DNA of 64,000 nt from Mycolicibacterium goodii (GCF_001187505.1 NZ_CP012150.1:62001-126000); one strand, 5' to 3'; counted from the stretch's first letter, positions 17,601 through 27,455 are shown. The notes: generated by a model not told the origin, from the letters alone. Numbers and translations: made by a program.

Positions 17601-18194
17601 TCAGGCCGGCACGGCGCGCAGCGACATCGGCAGGCTCGGAAGGAAGTGCCGGGTGGCGAACGCGCGGATGTCGTCGGCCGTCTCGAGCGGTTCGACGCTC
17701 GGGATGAGCAGCGCCATCAGCGCGTACCGCAGGATCGTGTCGGCCAGGTCGTTGACCGCCGCCTCCCCGATCCGGTCGGCGAACCCGTCCGGGAAGATCA
17801 CCCGCAGCGCGGCGGCCATGCGCTCGATCGCGGCGCCGTAGTGCCGGTGCGCGAGCTCGAGGACCAGCGCGGGTTCGTCCTTGATCATCTGGTTGAGCAC
17901 GCGATGACGACGGAACCGCAGGATCGACAGCGTGAACGCCTCGACATAGATATTGGACTGCGGCTTGGCGGCCTTCAGTTCGGCCGCGATATCGGCGAAC
18001 AGTGAGACGTTCTCGCGCTCGATGACCGCGCCCACCAGATCGTCGCGGTTGGAGAACCGGCGGTAGATCGTGGTGCGGCTGACGCCTGCGCGGCGCGCGA
18101 CATCGTCGAGCGCGACACGACGGAAGCCGTATCGCTCGAACTCGACCAGTGCCGCGTCGAGGATCGCTCGACTGGCGGCGTCAGGCCCGGGCAT
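17601..18194 (-). CDS. TetR-family transcriptional regulator
   Basis: A 197-residue TetR regulator with the N-terminal helix-turn-helix [21 protein letters not shown] (residues 27-47) and an all-helical ligand-binding C-terminal part. Its start ATG 18194 overlaps the stop of the MpaB-like gene by 14 bases, so the two are cotranslated. A palindrome over the promoter of that gene (19081-19097) is a candidate operator, which would make the pair an autoregulated repressor-enzyme operon. Confidence 0.92.
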   Translation of the reverse strand: MPGPDAASRAILDAALVEFERYGFRRVALDDVARRAGVSRTTIYRRFSNRDDLVGAVIERENVSLFADIAAELKAAKPQSNIYVEAFTLSILRFRRHRVLNQMIKDEPALVLELAHRHYGAAIERMAAALRVIFPDGFADRIGEAAVNDLADTILRYALMALLIPSVEPLETADDIRAFATRHFLPSLPMSLRAVPA

Positions 18195-19062
18195 AGCCCT
18201 GCCGGGCGTACCGGCTGTAGCGCACGCTCATCGGCAGATGATCCCACACCCAGTTGACCGGGCGGGACCGCCAGAACGCCGCGAACCGCTGGTAGCGCCG
18301 CTCCTGGCGCTCGCTCCACGGCAGACCGAGCAGGTCGCGTGCCCGCGGCGGCAGGCCGCCGGTGGTCAGGAACGCCGCGACGGGGTTGAACACCAGCGCG
18401 ACCACCCGCCACACGGCCGGATGCACGGCCTTGGGGCACGGGAAACCCTTGGTGACGTACCCGACGCCGTACCGGGCGGTCTTGTGCGGGACGGCCACCT
18501 CGTTCATCATCCGGTCCCAGTACTTCTCGAATTCGGCGTAGTCGGCGGGCATCGGCCGATCGCTGACGCCGTAGCGGCGGTACCAGGTCTTGGACTCCCG
18601 GTAGATCTGTTCCTTCTCCTCGCGCGTGAGCCGCTTGACGAAGGTGTCCGCGAAATAGATGACCTGTTCGACGAAGGTCGCGTGGGCCCAGAAATAGGTG
18701 TCCGGGTCGAGGGCGTGATAGCGGCCGACCGGCGTGCCGTCCGGTCCTGGCATATCGCCCTTGACGTGATGGTGGAAGTCGCGGACCTGGGTGCCCGCGT
18801 TGTGCTCCTCGGTGCCGTAGACGGTGCGGAAGATCGGCGGGATGGTGCGTCTGAGCCGCTCGGCGGTGTCGGAGAAGAACGTCGAATGGTCGAGCACGCC
18901 CTGTCCGAGTTCGGCGAGCATGTTCTGCAGCACCGCGGGGCGGGGTCCGATGAGGAACATGCGGTTGTCGCCGAAGTACTTCCACACCAGCGATTGCGGC
19001 CCGAGGGGCAGGGCGTCCGGTGCGGCCGGGTGTTCTGCGGGGCTTTGCGCCAACTCCGTCAT
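18181..19062 (-). CDS. Oxygenase MpaB family protein (DUF2236)
   Basis: A 293-residue protein of the DUF2236 family, which includes latex-clearing oxygenase Lcp and MpaB and binds heme through conserved histidines and a lysine. Seen: the His-rich [10 protein letters not shown] near residue 95, [18 protein letters not shown] and, later, [14 protein letters not shown] 19062 is chosen over a GTG two codons upstream because a -10 box (19070-19075) ends seven bases before it, pointing to a leaderless message. The substrate is unknown. The gene is followed by an overlapping tetR. Confidence 0.8.
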   Translation of the reverse strand: MTELAQSPAEHPAAPDALPLGPQSLVWKYFGDNRMFLIGPRPAVLQNMLAELGQGVLDHSTFFSDTAERLRRTIPPIFRTVYGTEEHNAGTQVRDFHHHVKGDMPGPDGTPVGRYHALDPDTYFWAHATFVEQVIYFADTFVKRLTREEKEQIYRESKTWYRRYGVSDRPMPADYAEFEKYWDRMMNEVAVPHKTARYGVGYVTKGFPCPKAVHPAVWRVVALVFNPVAAFLTTGGLPPRARDLLGLPWSERQERRYQRFAAFWRSRPVNWVWDHLPMSVRYSRYARQGYARA

Positions 19063-19069
19063 GGACACA

Positions 19070-19097
19070 GTGTTACAGATTTCGTACTTTGTACCAA
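19070..19097 (-). promoter_or_regulatory. Leaderless promoter with TetR-type operator for the mpaB-tetR pair
   Basis: On the minus strand TTGGTA (19097-19092), 16 bases, then TAACAC (19075-19070), then seven bases to ATG 19062. The 17-bp palindrome TTnGTAC-AAA-GTACnAA (19081-19097) overlaps the -35 and spacer, the usual place for a repressor site. A separate perfect 14-bp palindrome GTGAGGGCCCTCAC lies at 19104-19117. Confidence 0.55.
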
Positions 19098-19129
19098 GCG
19101 CCTGTGAGGGCCCTCACGACATCGTGGGT

Positions 19130-19372
19130 TCAGCGGCGATTCGAGGGACGTCGCGCGTTGGCGACGCCAAGGACGGCCAGCACCCCGGCGACCGTCGCGA
19201 GCAGCAGCGCCAGCGCCAGCATCGGCGCCGAATACGTGACCGAATAGGTGACCGGCTCCCCCGGCAGCACCGGCGCGACCGCGACCGTCGAACTCGCCGC
19301 GAGCCAACTCAGCACGCAGCCGACCGCGGCCGCCGCCGCGACCACCACCTGGATCACCGCGCGGCGTTTCAC
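19130..19372 (-). CDS. Small two-span membrane protein (Rv0514-like position)
   Basis: An 80-residue protein with two hydrophobic helices (AVIQVVVAAAAAVGCVLSWL and ALALLLATVAGVLAVLGVA) joined by an outside loop of about 20 residues (VLPGEPVTYSVTYSAP). It starts at GTG 19372, which overlaps the stop of the DUF3093 gene (GTGA). It is the last of three small membrane genes after hemB on the minus strand. Function unknown. Confidence 0.75.
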   Translation of the reverse strand: MKRRAVIQVVVAAAAAVGCVLSWLAASSTVAVAPVLPGEPVTYSVTYSAPMLALALLLATVAGVLAVLGVANARRPSNRR

Positions 19373-19878
19373 GGCGTGCGCTCTTCCACCAGCTGCTGCA
19401 ACGCGGCGCGCAGCGTGCGGTGCCTGCGCGACCATGCCTGGGCGGTGCGGTCGCCGGTCAGCTTGAGCCCGATGCCGGTGCGCCCGCGCGGCACACCGGT
19501 CAGCTCGCCGAGCGCGCGCGCCGACTGCCACTTGGGCACCTCGGAGCCGCTGGCCTCGGGATAGATGCGCACGATCTCGTCGATCGAGATGATCTCGGTC
19601 CCCTCCCGCAGCGTGGTCCTGGTCAGCTCCACCGAGGTGTGGATGCGGGCCGCCTTGACCTGGATGGCGATGAAGCCGGACACCAGCACCAAAAAGATCA
19701 GTGGGATCCACAGATCGTGCCCGTAGCCGCCGGTGCGTTGCAGGACCGCCATCCCGATACCCGCGATCGGCCCGGACAACAACCATGCCCAGCTGGCGCC
19801 CTGCTCGTAGAACAGCACCTCGGAAGCCTCCGTGGGTGCCTGCGCCCCGTGCGCGTCGCCGTCGGCGGGTTCAGTCAC
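19369..19878 (-). CDS. DUF3093-like membrane protein
   Basis: A 169-residue protein: an acidic N-terminus of about 22 residues, two transmembrane helices (ASWAWLLSGPIAGIGMAVLQ and LWIPLIFLVLVSGFIAIQ), then a cytoplasmic domain with RTTLREGTEIISIDEIVRIYP and RGRTGIGLKLTGDR that resembles DUF3093/PH-like folds. It overlaps both neighbours by a few bases in the hemB downstream operon. No specific role is known. Confidence 0.75.
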   Translation of the reverse strand: MTEPADGDAHGAQAPTEASEVLFYEQGASWAWLLSGPIAGIGMAVLQRTGGYGHDLWIPLIFLVLVSGFIAIQVKAARIHTSVELTRTTLREGTEIISIDEIVRIYPEASGSEVPKWQSARALGELTGVPRGRTGIGLKLTGDRTAQAWSRRHRTLRAALQQLVEERTP

Positions 19879-20278
19879 GGTCTCTCCTCGGAAGGGCGTT
19901 GAGGATCGTCCCGACGATCAACAGCACGATGCCGATCAGCGTCAGGATGTGCACGACGCCCAGGCGCGCGGTCAGCGCCACGATCACCACGATCGCGACC
20001 GACAGCGCCATCGCCGCGCGGCGGAACCGGGGATCCCCGCCGCGGCTGAGGCCCGCGAGAAACGCCATACCCGCCCCGGCGATCGCGATCAGCACACCGA
20101 CACCGCGGAACAACGGGGTGTCAAGGCCCGGCAACGACACCGAGGCCGCGATCATGCCGCCCACCATCAACAGCACCGCGGCGACCAGCCAGCAGACGAA
20201 GCCGAGGGTCGTGACGACGGAGTTGGCCCGGGCCGGCTCCGACGGCGGCGGTGACTGGGAGGCACACATTGTCGGCAC
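19871..20278 (-). CDS. Four-helix hypothetical membrane protein (Rv0513-like position)
   Basis: A 135-residue protein with a polar N-terminus (SQSPPPSEPARAN) and four predicted helices, ending in PRRDRD. Start is GTG 20278 or ATG 20269 three codons in; neither has a clear ribosome-binding site, and the gene begins 11 bases after the stop of the preceding membrane protein. Its 3' end overlaps the DUF3093 gene by eight bases. Function unknown; the group always seems to accompany hemB in mycobacteria. Confidence 0.7.
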   Translation of the reverse strand: MPTMCASQSPPPSEPARANSVVTTLGFVCWLVAAVLLMVGGMIAASVSLPGLDTPLFRGVGVLIAIAGAGMAFLAGLSRGGDPRFRRAAMALSVAIVVIVALTARLGVVHILTLIGIVLLIVGTILNALPRRDRD

Positions 20279-20289
20279 AGCCTAGCGAA

Positions 20290-20721
20290 TCACCGGGTGA
20301 AGAAGCCGTTCGCATCCTTGCGGTGCAGCAGGTACACACCACCGGCGATCAGGACCGATCCGCAGATCCCGGTGAGGGCGTAGCCGACCGCGGCGGCAGG
20401 CGGCCGGTCGCCGGTGAACAGACTGGTGGCGACGTGGATCACCGACACCAGCCCGCCGCTGGTGAGCACGGTCCGCGTCCAGCGGTAGCCCTGGCGCATC
20501 AGGATCAGGAACGCCACCACGATCGAGGACACCACGATCATGAACACCACGGCCAGCACGATCGTCAGCGCGCGCTGCTCCCCCGCCGCGGCGGTGACGG
20601 CGTCGAGCAGATAGCCGGCGACCAGAAGCGGCAGCGCGACCGCCCACAGCCAGAACCCGGTGTCGACATCCTCAGGGCGAGGGTCGGACCCCGGCCGCTG
20701 CTCGGTCATGGAGTCGGTCAC
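20290..20721 (-). CDS. Four-helix hypothetical membrane protein next to hemB
   Basis: A 143-residue membrane protein with four helices (WAVALPLLVAGYLLDAV, ALTIVLAVVFMIVVSSIVVAF, VLTSGGLVSVIHVATSLF, AVGYALTGICGSVLIAGGVYLL). GTG 20721 overlaps the hemB TGA (GTGA), a coupling seen all over this window, so I prefer it to ATG 20709. It presumably supports a membrane step, but nothing in the sequence links it to heme itself. Confidence 0.75.
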   Translation of the reverse strand: MTDSMTEQRPGSDPRPEDVDTGFWLWAVALPLLVAGYLLDAVTAAAGEQRALTIVLAVVFMIVVSSIVVAFLILMRQGYRWTRTVLTSGGLVSVIHVATSLFTGDRPPAAAVGYALTGICGSVLIAGGVYLLHRKDANGFFTR

Positions 20722-21698
20722 GCCAACCAACCGGCGACGTCGGCCGCCCAGTAGGTCAGGATGATGTCGGCGCCCGCGCGGCGGATGCCGACCAGCGACT
20801 CCAGCGCCGCGGTCTGCAGGTCGATCCAGCCATTGGCGGCCGCGGCGCTGATCATCGCGTACTCACCGGAGATCTGGTAGGCCGCCACCGGAACCGGCGA
20901 GATGTCGGCCGCGGCGCGCACCACGTCGAGGTAGCTCATGGCGGGCTTCACCATCACCATGTCGGCGCCCTCGTCGATGTCGAGTTCGATCTCGTGCACG
21001 GCCTCGCGGATGTTGCCGGCATCCTGCTGATAGGTGCGGCGATCACCGGAGAGGCTGGAGGACACCGCTTCCCGGAACGGCCCGTAGAACGCCGACGCGA
21101 ACTTCGCGGCGTAGGCGAGGATCGCCACATCGGTGTGCCCCGCGGCGTCGAGCCCGTCGCGGATGGCGGCCACCTGACCGTCCATCATGCCGCTCGGCCC
21201 CACCACGTGAGCACCGGAATTCGCTTGCGCCACAGCCAGTTCCACATATCGGAGGTTGGTGGCGTCGTTGTCCACGCGGCCCGCGGAGTCCAGCACCCCG
21301 CAGTGGCCGTGGTCGGTGAACTCGTCGAGGCAGGTATCGGCCATGATCACCGTCGCGTCGCCGAGATCCTTGGCCAGATCCCGCAATGCGACGTTCAGGA
21401 TGCCGTCCGCGTCGACGCCGGCCGACCCGGTGGCGTCCTTGTCCTCGTCGCACGGCACGCCGAACAGCATCAGCCCGCCCACACCGGCCGCGATGGCATC
21501 GGCGGCGGCGCGGCGCAACGACTCCCGGGTGTGCTGCACGACGCCGGGCATGGAACTGATCGGCCGTGGTTCGTCGATGCCGTCGGCGACGAACATCGGA
21601 AGCACCAGATGCCGTGGCTCCAGCGAGGTCTGCGCCACCAACCGGCGCATGGCCGGTGTGGTCCGCAGCCGACGGGGCCGATGCCTCGGGAACGCCAC
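20718..21698 (-). CDS. hemB: Delta-aminolevulinic acid dehydratase (porphobilinogen synthase)
   Basis: Condenses two molecules of 5-aminolevulinate to porphobilinogen, which HemC uses. It has 326 residues. The two active-site lysines are in AYAAKFASAFYGPF and MVMVKPAMSYLDV. The metal region reads ADTCLDEFTDHGHCG, and the substrate loop is SGEYAMI. I chose GTG 21698 (VAFPRHRPRRL) because AAGGAG lies nine bases upstream. It follows hemD after 85 bases that contain a palindromic repeat. Confidence 0.95.
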   Translation of the reverse strand: MAFPRHRPRRLRTTPAMRRLVAQTSLEPRHLVLPMFVADGIDEPRPISSMPGVVQHTRESLRRAAADAIAAGVGGLMLFGVPCDEDKDATGSAGVDADGILNVALRDLAKDLGDATVIMADTCLDEFTDHGHCGVLDSAGRVDNDATNLRYVELAVAQANSGAHVVGPSGMMDGQVAAIRDGLDAAGHTDVAILAYAAKFASAFYGPFREAVSSSLSGDRRTYQQDAGNIREAVHEIELDIDEGADMVMVKPAMSYLDVVRAAADISPVPVAAYQISGEYAMISAAAANGWIDLQTAALESLVGIRRAGADIILTYWAADVAGWLA

Positions 21699-21716
21699 TA
21701 GCTCGTCTCCTTCTCC

Positions 21717-21777
21717 GGCGAAATGACATTTCATCAGCAAAAGTGCGAGTACACGCCTGCTGGAATGCCGTTTCGGC
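21717..21777. repeat. Palindromic intergenic repeat, copy A (after hemD)
   Basis: A 61-bp element matching 60907-60967 without gaps at roughly 50 of 61 positions. Its right arm GCCTGCTGGAATGCCG...TTTCGGC (21755-21777) is well conserved; the left arm (21717-21739) has drifted, so the hairpin is weaker than in copy B. It lies six bases downstream of the hemD stop and upstream of the hemB ribosome-binding site, inside the operon. Confidence 0.7.
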
Positions 21778-21783
21778 GAGTGT

Positions 21784-23682
21784 CTACCTGCGGCGGCTCT
21801 TCTTGCGCGGCGGCGGAAGGGCGCCCTCGGCGCGCAGTCGGGCGGCATGCTCGGCGAGCGCCTCCACCAGCGGTCCGACCGCGGCGGTCTCGGGCTGCAC
21901 ATCCACCCGGAGGCCGAACTCGACCGCGGTCTCGGCGGTCTTCGGTCCGATGCAGGCCACGATGGTGCGGGCGTGCGGCTTGCCCGCGATGCCGACCAGG
22001 TTGCGCACGGTCGAGCTCGACGTGAAGCACACCGCGTCGAAACCGCCGGTCTTGATCATCTCGCGGGTGTGCGCAGGCGGCGGGGCCGCGCGCACGGTGC
22101 GGTACGCCGTGACATCCTCGATCTCCCAACCACGTTCGCGCAGACCTTCGGCCAGCGTCTCGGTGGCGATGTCGGCGCGCGGCAGCAGCACCCGGTTCAC
22201 CGGATCGAAAATCTCGTCGTACGGCGGGAATTCGTCCAGCAGGCCCAGCGACGACTGCTCACCCGACGGCACCAGCTCGGGGTTGATGCCGAACGCGCGC
22301 ACCTTGTCCGCGGTGGCCTGCCCGACGCAGGCGATCTTCACGCCGGAGAACGCACGCGCGTCCAGACCGAACTCGTTGAACTTCTCCCACACCGCGCGAA
22401 CGGCATTGGTGGAGGTGAACACCACCCACTGGAACCGGCCGTCCACCAGACCCTTGACCGCACGTTCCATCTGCGCGGGGCTGCGCGGCGGCTCGACGGC
22501 GATGGTGGGCACCTCGATCGGCAGCGCGCCGTGGGTGACCAGGCGCTCGCTCATCTCGCCCGCCTGATCCTTGGTGCGCGGCACCAGCACGGTCCAGCCG
22601 TACAGGGCGCGGCTCTCCCACCAGTTCAGCTTGGCGCGATGGGCGACGGTCTTGCCGATCGTCACCACGAGCGGTCCGGTCAGCGGACCCGCGAACTCGC
22701 TGCCCGCCGGCTTCTCCAGCACGGCCTTGTCGGTCAGCCCGGCCAGCGTGGTCTCCACCGAACGCTGCTGGCACGTGGTGCCGTTGGCCGTGACCACCGC
22801 GGGGGTGTTCTCGACCAGTCCGTGTTCGATGAGCGTGCGGGCGGCGTCGGGCAGATGCGACGCGGTCGCGTGCAGGATCAGCGGGCCCGGAGCCGCGGCC
22901 AGCGCGGCCCAGTCGACGTCACCGCGCACGTCGGCGACGGTGTGCGCCGACCCCAGCGGCAGGCCCGCATAGGTGGGCACCGCGGTGGTATCGGGCAGGC
23001 CGGGCACGATCTCGAAGGTCAGATGCGTCTTGGCCAGCGCGTTGATCTCGGTGATCACGGCATCGACCGACAGCGGGTCACCGGCGATCAGGCGGACGAC
23101 GTTGTAGCCGTGGCGCGCCTCAGCCGCCAGCGTCTTGGCCACCTCGGCCGGGTCACCGAGGGCGGGACGCACCTCCGGTCCACCCGGGATGACCGCAGGC
23201 TCGTCGGACTTCGATGCCTCATCCTTGTCGGCCTTGTCGGCCTTGTCGGCCTTGTCGGACTTCCTGGCCGGCGCGGGCCCCGCGGCCGGGGGCAGGTCGG
23301 TGCCGACGAGAGCGAGCACCGCCTCGGGCACATCGGGATCGGTGAAGACCAGTTCGGCGTGCGCGAGCACCGCCTGGGCCCGGGTGGTCAGCAGGCCCGG
23401 GTCACCGGGACCGGAGCCGACGAACGTGATGCGACCGGGTTTGACCTTGCGGCTTCGCGAACGGCTCGAGCTCTCGCCGGAGCGCGTCGGGGCGTCCGCG
23501 GACGCGGCGTTGGCAACCGGGGTCGCCGGGGTCGCGGTATCGGCACTGCCGCCGAGGGCCGCCAGATTCTCGGCACCGCCGAGGGCAGCCAGATTCTCGG
23601 CACCGCCGAGGGCGGTAAGACTCTCGGCTCCGCCAAGAGCCGTCAGACTGTCGGCTCCGCCGATTGGGACCTGCCGGGTCAT
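21784..23682 (-). CDS. hemD: Fused uroporphyrinogen-III C-methyltransferase / uroporphyrinogen-III synthase
   Basis: Makes uroporphyrinogen III from hydroxymethylbilane, and the N-terminal half may methylate it towards siroheme/cobalamin. It has 632 residues: an N-terminal low-complexity region with four 9-residue repeats (residues 8-43), a SUMT/CobA-like domain (about 75-340) with [11 protein letters not shown] and RLIAGDPL, and a HemD domain (about 355-610) with [14 protein letters not shown] and [24 protein letters not shown] repeat lies inside the SUMT part near residue 145. M. tuberculosis HemD is shorter, from memory. ATG 23682 overlaps the hemC stop (ATGA). Confidence 0.93.
   Translation of the reverse strand: MTRQVPIGGADSLTALGGAESLTALGGAENLAALGGAENLAALGGSADTATPATPVANAASADAPTRSGESSSRSRSRKVKPGRITFVGSGPGDPGLLTTRAQAVLAHAELVFTDPDVPEAVLALVGTDLPPAAGPAPARKSDKADKADKADKDEASKSDEPAVIPGGPEVRPALGDPAEVAKTLAAEARHGYNVVRLIAGDPLSVDAVITEINALAKTHLTFEIVPGLPDTTAVPTYAGLPLGSAHTVADVRGDVDWAALAAAPGPLILHATASHLPDAARTLIEHGLVENTPAVVTANGTTCQQRSVETTLAGLTDKAVLEKPAGSEFAGPLTGPLVVTIGKTVAHRAKLNWWESRALYGWTVLVPRTKDQAGEMSERLVTHGALPIEVPTIAVEPPRSPAQMERAVKGLVDGRFQWVVFTSTNAVRAVWEKFNEFGLDARAFSGVKIACVGQATADKVRAFGINPELVPSGEQSSLGLLDEFPPYDEIFDPVNRVLLPRADIATETLAEGLRERGWEIEDVTAYRTVRAAPPPAHTREMIKTGGFDAVCFTSSSTVRNLVGIAGKPHARTIVACIGPKTAETAVEFGLRVDVQPETAAVGPLVEALAEHAARLRAEGALPPPRKKSRRR
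23224..23260. repeat. 9-bp tandem repeat inside hemD (KAD repeats)
   Basis: Four tandem copies of a 9-bp unit (TTGTCGGCC on the plus strand) encode repeated Lys-Ala-Asp. They fall in a charged insert of the SUMT-like domain, likely a surface loop, and may vary in number between strains. Confidence 0.75.
23554..23661. repeat. 27-bp tandem repeat at the 5' end of hemD
   Basis: Four copies of a 27-bp unit encode [27 protein letters not shown] and GGAENLAAL in the N-terminal extension of HemD. A fifth, partial copy starts GGSADTA. The unit preserves the frame, so copy number can change without breaking the enzyme. Confidence 0.85.
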
Positions 23683-24614
23683 TTCTCACTCCCACGCTCT
23701 TCCAACAGTTCGCGTGCACCCAGATCGAACAGCTCCGCAGCAACCGAGACGCCGAGTTCAGCGGCCCGATCGGGAGTGCCGATGCCGGACGCACGGATCA
23801 CGTCGGATCCGTCCAGCGTCGCTGCGCAGCCGCGCAACGACAGCTCTTCGAAGACGTTGCCGTCCTCATCGATCGACTCGACCACTTCGGCGATCGCACC
23901 GACCGGTGCGGAACAACCCGCCTCCAGTTCGGCGAGCAGGACCCGTTCGGCGGTGACCGCGGCTCGCGTATCGGCGTCGTCCAACTCCGACAAGATCGCA
24001 ATCAGCTCGGTGTCGCCTGCACGACATTCCACCGCGAGCGCCCCCTGAGCCGGCGCTGGCAACATCTGCACCGGCTCGAGCGTCTCGGTGACAACGTCGA
24101 GTCGTCCGATCCGGGCCAGACCCGCCCGGGCGACCACGATGCCGTCGAGTTCACCACTCGTAACCCTGTTCAACCTGGTATCTAGGTTGCCTCGTAGGGG
24201 GCGGATTTCCAAACCGAGACCCAGTGCTCTAAGCTGCGCGGCCCGTCGCGGGCTCGACGTGCCGATCACCGAGCCGGCCGGCAACTCTCCGAGCACCAGA
24301 CCGTCACGCGCCACGAGGGCATCGCGGGCATCCTCACGGCGGGGGATGGCAGCGATGCGGAATCGTTCGTCGGCCGCGGTGGGCAAATCCTTGTAGGAGT
24401 GCACCGCCATGTCGACGCGGCCGTCGTCGATCGCCTCGCGCAGCGCGGCGGTGAACACACCGATTCCGATGTTCGCGATCGGCCCCTGGTTTCGGTCACC
24501 CTCGGTGGAGATGATGACGAGCTCGCAGCGATGCCCTGCGGCGAGCAGAGCGTCTCTGACAGTGCCGGCCTGTGTCGTAGCCAGGAGGCTACCCCGGGTG
24601 CCGAGCCGGATCAC
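23679..24614 (-). CDS. hemC: Porphobilinogen deaminase (hydroxymethylbilane synthase)
   Basis: Joins four porphobilinogens into hydroxymethylbilane for HemD. It has 311 residues. Motifs: [11 protein letters not shown] at the start, [29 protein letters not shown] and the dipyrromethane-cofactor cysteine in [10 protein letters not shown] chose GTG 24614 (VIRLGTRGS), which matches how homologues begin, over a TTG at 24635. The gap to the hemA stop is then 24 bases. Its 3' end overlaps hemD. Confidence 0.95.
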   Translation of the reverse strand: MIRLGTRGSLLATTQAGTVRDALLAAGHRCELVIISTEGDRNQGPIANIGIGVFTAALREAIDDGRVDMAVHSYKDLPTAADERFRIAAIPRREDARDALVARDGLVLGELPAGSVIGTSSPRRAAQLRALGLGLEIRPLRGNLDTRLNRVTSGELDGIVVARAGLARIGRLDVVTETLEPVQMLPAPAQGALAVECRAGDTELIAILSELDDADTRAAVTAERVLLAELEAGCSAPVGAIAEVVESIDEDGNVFEELSLRGCAATLDGSDVIRASGIGTPDRAAELGVSVAAELFDLGARELLEERGSEK

Positions 24615-24638
24615 CGAATCGCGGTACTTTGCCAAGCT

Positions 24639-25994
24639 CTACTCAGTCTTATCGAAATCAGTTGTTATCAAGGGCAATTCGCTGGCCGCAACCGCTTCGA
24701 CGGCTTGCGGGTCGAGTTCGAACAGTTCCCGCAGCGCCTCGGCGTAACTGTCCCCGCCTGGGGCGCTTGCGAGTTGTTTGACGCGCACGGTCGGGGCGTG
24801 CAACAGCTTGTCGACGACACGACGGACGGTCTTGGCGACCTCTTCGCGATGGGCCGAGTCGAGCCCGGGCAGTCGGTTGTCGAGGCGCAGCAGCTCGGCC
24901 TCGACAACGTCGGCGGCGCGCTGCCGCAGCGCCGTGACGGTCGGGGTGACCTCGGCCATGCGCTGGCCGGCCAGGTAGTTCGCCACCTCGGTGGCCACGA
25001 TGTTGCGGGCGGCCTCCGCGTCGACCGCGGCCGCCCGGGCCGACGGTTCGCGCTGGATGCGGTCCATGTCGACGACCCAGACCCCCGGCAAACCCGATAC
25101 GGCCGGATCGACGTCGCGCGGCATGCCGAGGTCGCACACGACCATCTGGTGTTCGGCGCCGACGAGGGTGCGTTGCGCCAGCGCGTAGTGCACGTCGGCC
25201 AGCGAGACCACCGGGCGCACGGCACCGGTGCTGCTGATCACGACGTCGGCGTCGACGAGGGCACGGGCGATGTCGTCCAGGCCAACGGCGTCGGCCACGA
25301 CGCCCTGTTCGGTGAGGTTGTGGGCCAGCCGCTGCGCGCGCGGCAGGGACCGGTTGACCACGTGCACGCGTTCGATGCCCGCGCGCACCAGGTGCGCACC
25401 GGCGAGCGCGCCCATCGCACCCGCGCCGATGACGGCGGCGGTGCGCCCGGCGAGGCCGCCGACCAGCTTGGACTCGGCCATCCCGAGGGCCACCGAGACC
25501 ACCGATGCGCCTGCGGCGTCGATCCCGGTCTCGGAGTGCACGCGCTTGCCCACCGAAAGCGCCCGCTGCGCGAGCTCGTGCAGCGTGCGGCCGACGGTGT
25601 GGTTGGCCTCGGCCGTCGCGTAGGCGCGACGCACCTGCCCCAGCACCTGCTGTTCGCCGACGACCGCGGAATCCAGGCCGCTGGTCACCGCGAACAGATG
25701 CTCGACGGCCGCCTCGGCGTACCGGACGTAGGCGTATTTGGTCAGATCATTGAGGGACATACCGGAGCGCTCGGCGAGCACCTGCCCGATCACCGACAGG
25801 CCGCCGTGGAATGCCTCGACCACCGCGTAGACCTCGACGCGGTTGCAGGTGGAAAGCACCATGGCCTCGGTCACCAGTGAGGACTGGAGCACCTGGTCGA
25901 TGATTTTCGCCTGCTCGGCTTCGTTGGTGCTCAGCTGTTCGAGCACGGACACCGGCGCACTGCGGTGCGAAACCCCAAATAGCAGCACGCTCAC
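24639..25994 (-). CDS. hemA: Glutamyl-tRNA reductase
   Basis: First committed step of C5 heme synthesis: reduces glutamyl-tRNA(Glu) to glutamate-1-semialdehyde, the HemL substrate. It has 451 residues. Seen: [13 protein letters not shown] at the N-terminus, catalytic C50 in [11 protein letters not shown], the NADPH-binding [14 protein letters not shown] and the C-terminal dimerisation helices. GTG 25994 is the start. The operon hemA-hemC-hemD-hemB is on the minus strand; 148 bases upstream separate it from the glutaredoxin-like gene, and I see no certain operator there. Confidence 0.96.
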   Translation of the reverse strand: MSVLLFGVSHRSAPVSVLEQLSTNEAEQAKIIDQVLQSSLVTEAMVLSTCNRVEVYAVVEAFHGGLSVIGQVLAERSGMSLNDLTKYAYVRYAEAAVEHLFAVTSGLDSAVVGEQQVLGQVRRAYATAEANHTVGRTLHELAQRALSVGKRVHSETGIDAAGASVVSVALGMAESKLVGGLAGRTAAVIGAGAMGALAGAHLVRAGIERVHVVNRSLPRAQRLAHNLTEQGVVADAVGLDDIARALVDADVVISSTGAVRPVVSLADVHYALAQRTLVGAEHQMVVCDLGMPRDVDPAVSGLPGVWVVDMDRIQREPSARAAAVDAEAARNIVATEVANYLAGQRMAEVTPTVTALRQRAADVVEAELLRLDNRLPGLDSAHREEVAKTVRRVVDKLLHAPTVRVKQLASAPGGDSYAEALRELFELDPQAVEAVAASELPLITTDFDKTE

Positions 25995-26142
25995 GGCTTC
26001 ATCACCACGTCAACAAAGGTATCGGTTTTCCGGGCGGCCTCCAAATTCGATCCGATCGGTCACCTGGTATAAGGCCGGTAAGTTGATGGATTCAGATGCC
26101 CGGGTCCAGCCGATTTGCCGCTGTGGAAGCGCTGTGCGGAAG

Positions 26143-26424
26143 CTAGTGGCCGAGATCACGACGCAGCTGCGCTGCGTCGACCTCCCAATAGCTGTGCTCG
26201 GACCCGTCCAGCAAAACCACCGGCAACAGGTCGCCGTACTGCGCGCGCAGGCTCGCGTCGCCGGTGGCGGCGAGCTCGTCGACGTCGGTGGTCACCAACG
26301 CGAACCCGAGCTCGTCACGCAGCCCGGCAAGCTCCTCGGCGGCACGGGCGCACAGACTGCACCCGGCCCGGGTCAGCAACGTCACGGTGTGCCCGGCGGC
26401 GGGACCTGGTTGCGAGCGCTCCAC
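26143..26424 (-). CDS. Glutaredoxin-like protein (DUF836; Rv0508-like)
   Basis: A 93-residue thioredoxin-fold protein with TLLTRAGCSLCARAAEEL, a CxxC redox pair near residue 20, and the cis-Pro region LLPVVLLDG. Family members are small thiol proteins of unknown partner. I chose GTG 26424 rather than an earlier codon near 26493 because the longer form would overlap the divergent serB1 start. Lying just before hemA, it occupies the Rv0508 position in M. tuberculosis; the mmpS2-mmpL2 genes that separate Rv0505c and Rv0508 there are absent. Confidence 0.8.
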   Translation of the reverse strand: MERSQPGPAAGHTVTLLTRAGCSLCARAAEELAGLRDELGFALVTTDVDELAATGDASLRAQYGDLLPVVLLDGSEHSYWEVDAAQLRRDLGH

Positions 26425-26440
26425 CCCGTCAGTATCCCGA

Positions 26441-26446
26441 TAGGGT
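26441..26446 (+). promoter_or_regulatory. Predicted -10 box for leaderless serB1 transcript
   Basis: TAGGGT ends six bases before GTG 26453, the spacing of mycobacterial leaderless promoters (TAnnnT then the start codon). This supports the GTG start over the ATG at 26492. Confidence 0.5.
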
Positions 26447-26452
26447 TGGTCC

Positions 26453-27382
26453 GTGTCCGAATTCGGTAGTGCCGGGGCGTCAGAACGGGCCATGGCTGAT
26501 GAGGCTCAGGGCGCCAAGGGGGCTCAGGAAATCGGCGGCGAGGCCAGCGCCGAGGCCGCTGTCACCGACCTGCAGGCCGAACCGACACCGCCGCCGAGCG
26601 CTCCCCCGCCGGATCTGACCGCCGCGGCGTTCTTCGACGTCGACAACACCCTCGTCCAGGGTTCGTCGCTGGTGCACTTCGCGCGCGGGCTCGCGGCCAG
26701 GAAGTACTTCACCTACCGCGACATCCTCGGCATCGCGTATGCGCAGGCCAAGTTCCAGCTGACGGGGAAGGAGAACAGCGACGACGTCGCCGCCGGGCGG
26801 CGCAAGGCGCTGGCGTTCATCGAGGGCCGTTCCACCGCCGAACTCGTCGCGCTGGGCGAGGAGATCTACGACGAGATCATCGCCGACCGGATCTGGCCGG
26901 GTACCCGGGCGCTGGCGCAGATGCATCTCGACGCGGGCCAGCAGGTGTGGCTGGTCACCGCGACGCCCTACGAGCTGGCCACCACGATCGCCAAGCGGCT
27001 CGGGCTCACCGGCGCGCTGGGCACGGTCGCTGAATCGGTCGACGGGGTGTTCACCGGACGCCTGGTCGGCGACATCCTGCACGGCACCGGCAAGGCGCAC
27101 GCCGTGCGCTCACTCGCGATCCGGGAAGGTCTGAACCTGCGCCGCTGCACCGCGTACTCCGACAGCTTCAACGACGTGCCCATGCTGTCGCTGGTCGGCA
27201 CCGCGGTCGCGATCAACCCGGACGCCGCGCTGCGCGACGTCGCACGGGAGCGTGGCTGGGAGATTCGCGATTTCCGCACCGCCCGCAAGGCGGCCCGCAT
27301 CGGCGTGCCGTCCGCGCTGGCGCTCGGGGCGCTCGGCGGGGCCCTTGCCGCGGTGGCCTCCCGCCGCCACGACATTCGCTGA
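26453..27382 (+). CDS. serB1: HAD-family phosphoserine phosphatase-like protein (SerB1)
   Basis: HAD-IB hydrolase of 309 residues. The nucleophile motif is [11 protein letters not shown] near residue 60, motif [13 protein letters not shown], and motif [17 protein letters not shown] disordered acidic N-terminus (about 50 residues) and a C-terminal hydrophobic stretch ([17 protein letters not shown]) flank the core; the latter may dip into the membrane. It is the Rv0505c (serB1) equivalent, but true phosphoserine phosphatase activity is not guaranteed, since such HAD-IB proteins also act on other phosphates. It starts at a leaderless GTG. Confidence 0.85.
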   Translation: MSEFGSAGASERAMADEAQGAKGAQEIGGEASAEAAVTDLQAEPTPPPSAPPPDLTAAAFFDVDNTLVQGSSLVHFARGLAARKYFTYRDILGIAYAQAKFQLTGKENSDDVAAGRRKALAFIEGRSTAELVALGEEIYDEIIADRIWPGTRALAQMHLDAGQQVWLVTATPYELATTIAKRLGLTGALGTVAESVDGVFTGRLVGDILHGTGKAHAVRSLAIREGLNLRRCTAYSDSFNDVPMLSLVGTAVAINPDAALRDVARERGWEIRDFRTARKAARIGVPSALALGALGGALAAVASRRHDIR

Positions 27383-27455
27383 GCCCCCTGCGGGCGCTGA
27401 TAGGCTTCCGCAGCCGGGCAGTTGAAGCTGGAAGCACGGGAGTAGCAGAGAACAC

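Noticed and set aside
21847-24048. A 733-codon open frame on the plus strand across hemD and hemC
   Set aside because: It is antisense to two well-supported heme genes, rich in Arg, Gly and His, and has no known motif. Such long mirror frames are normal in DNA of this GC content.
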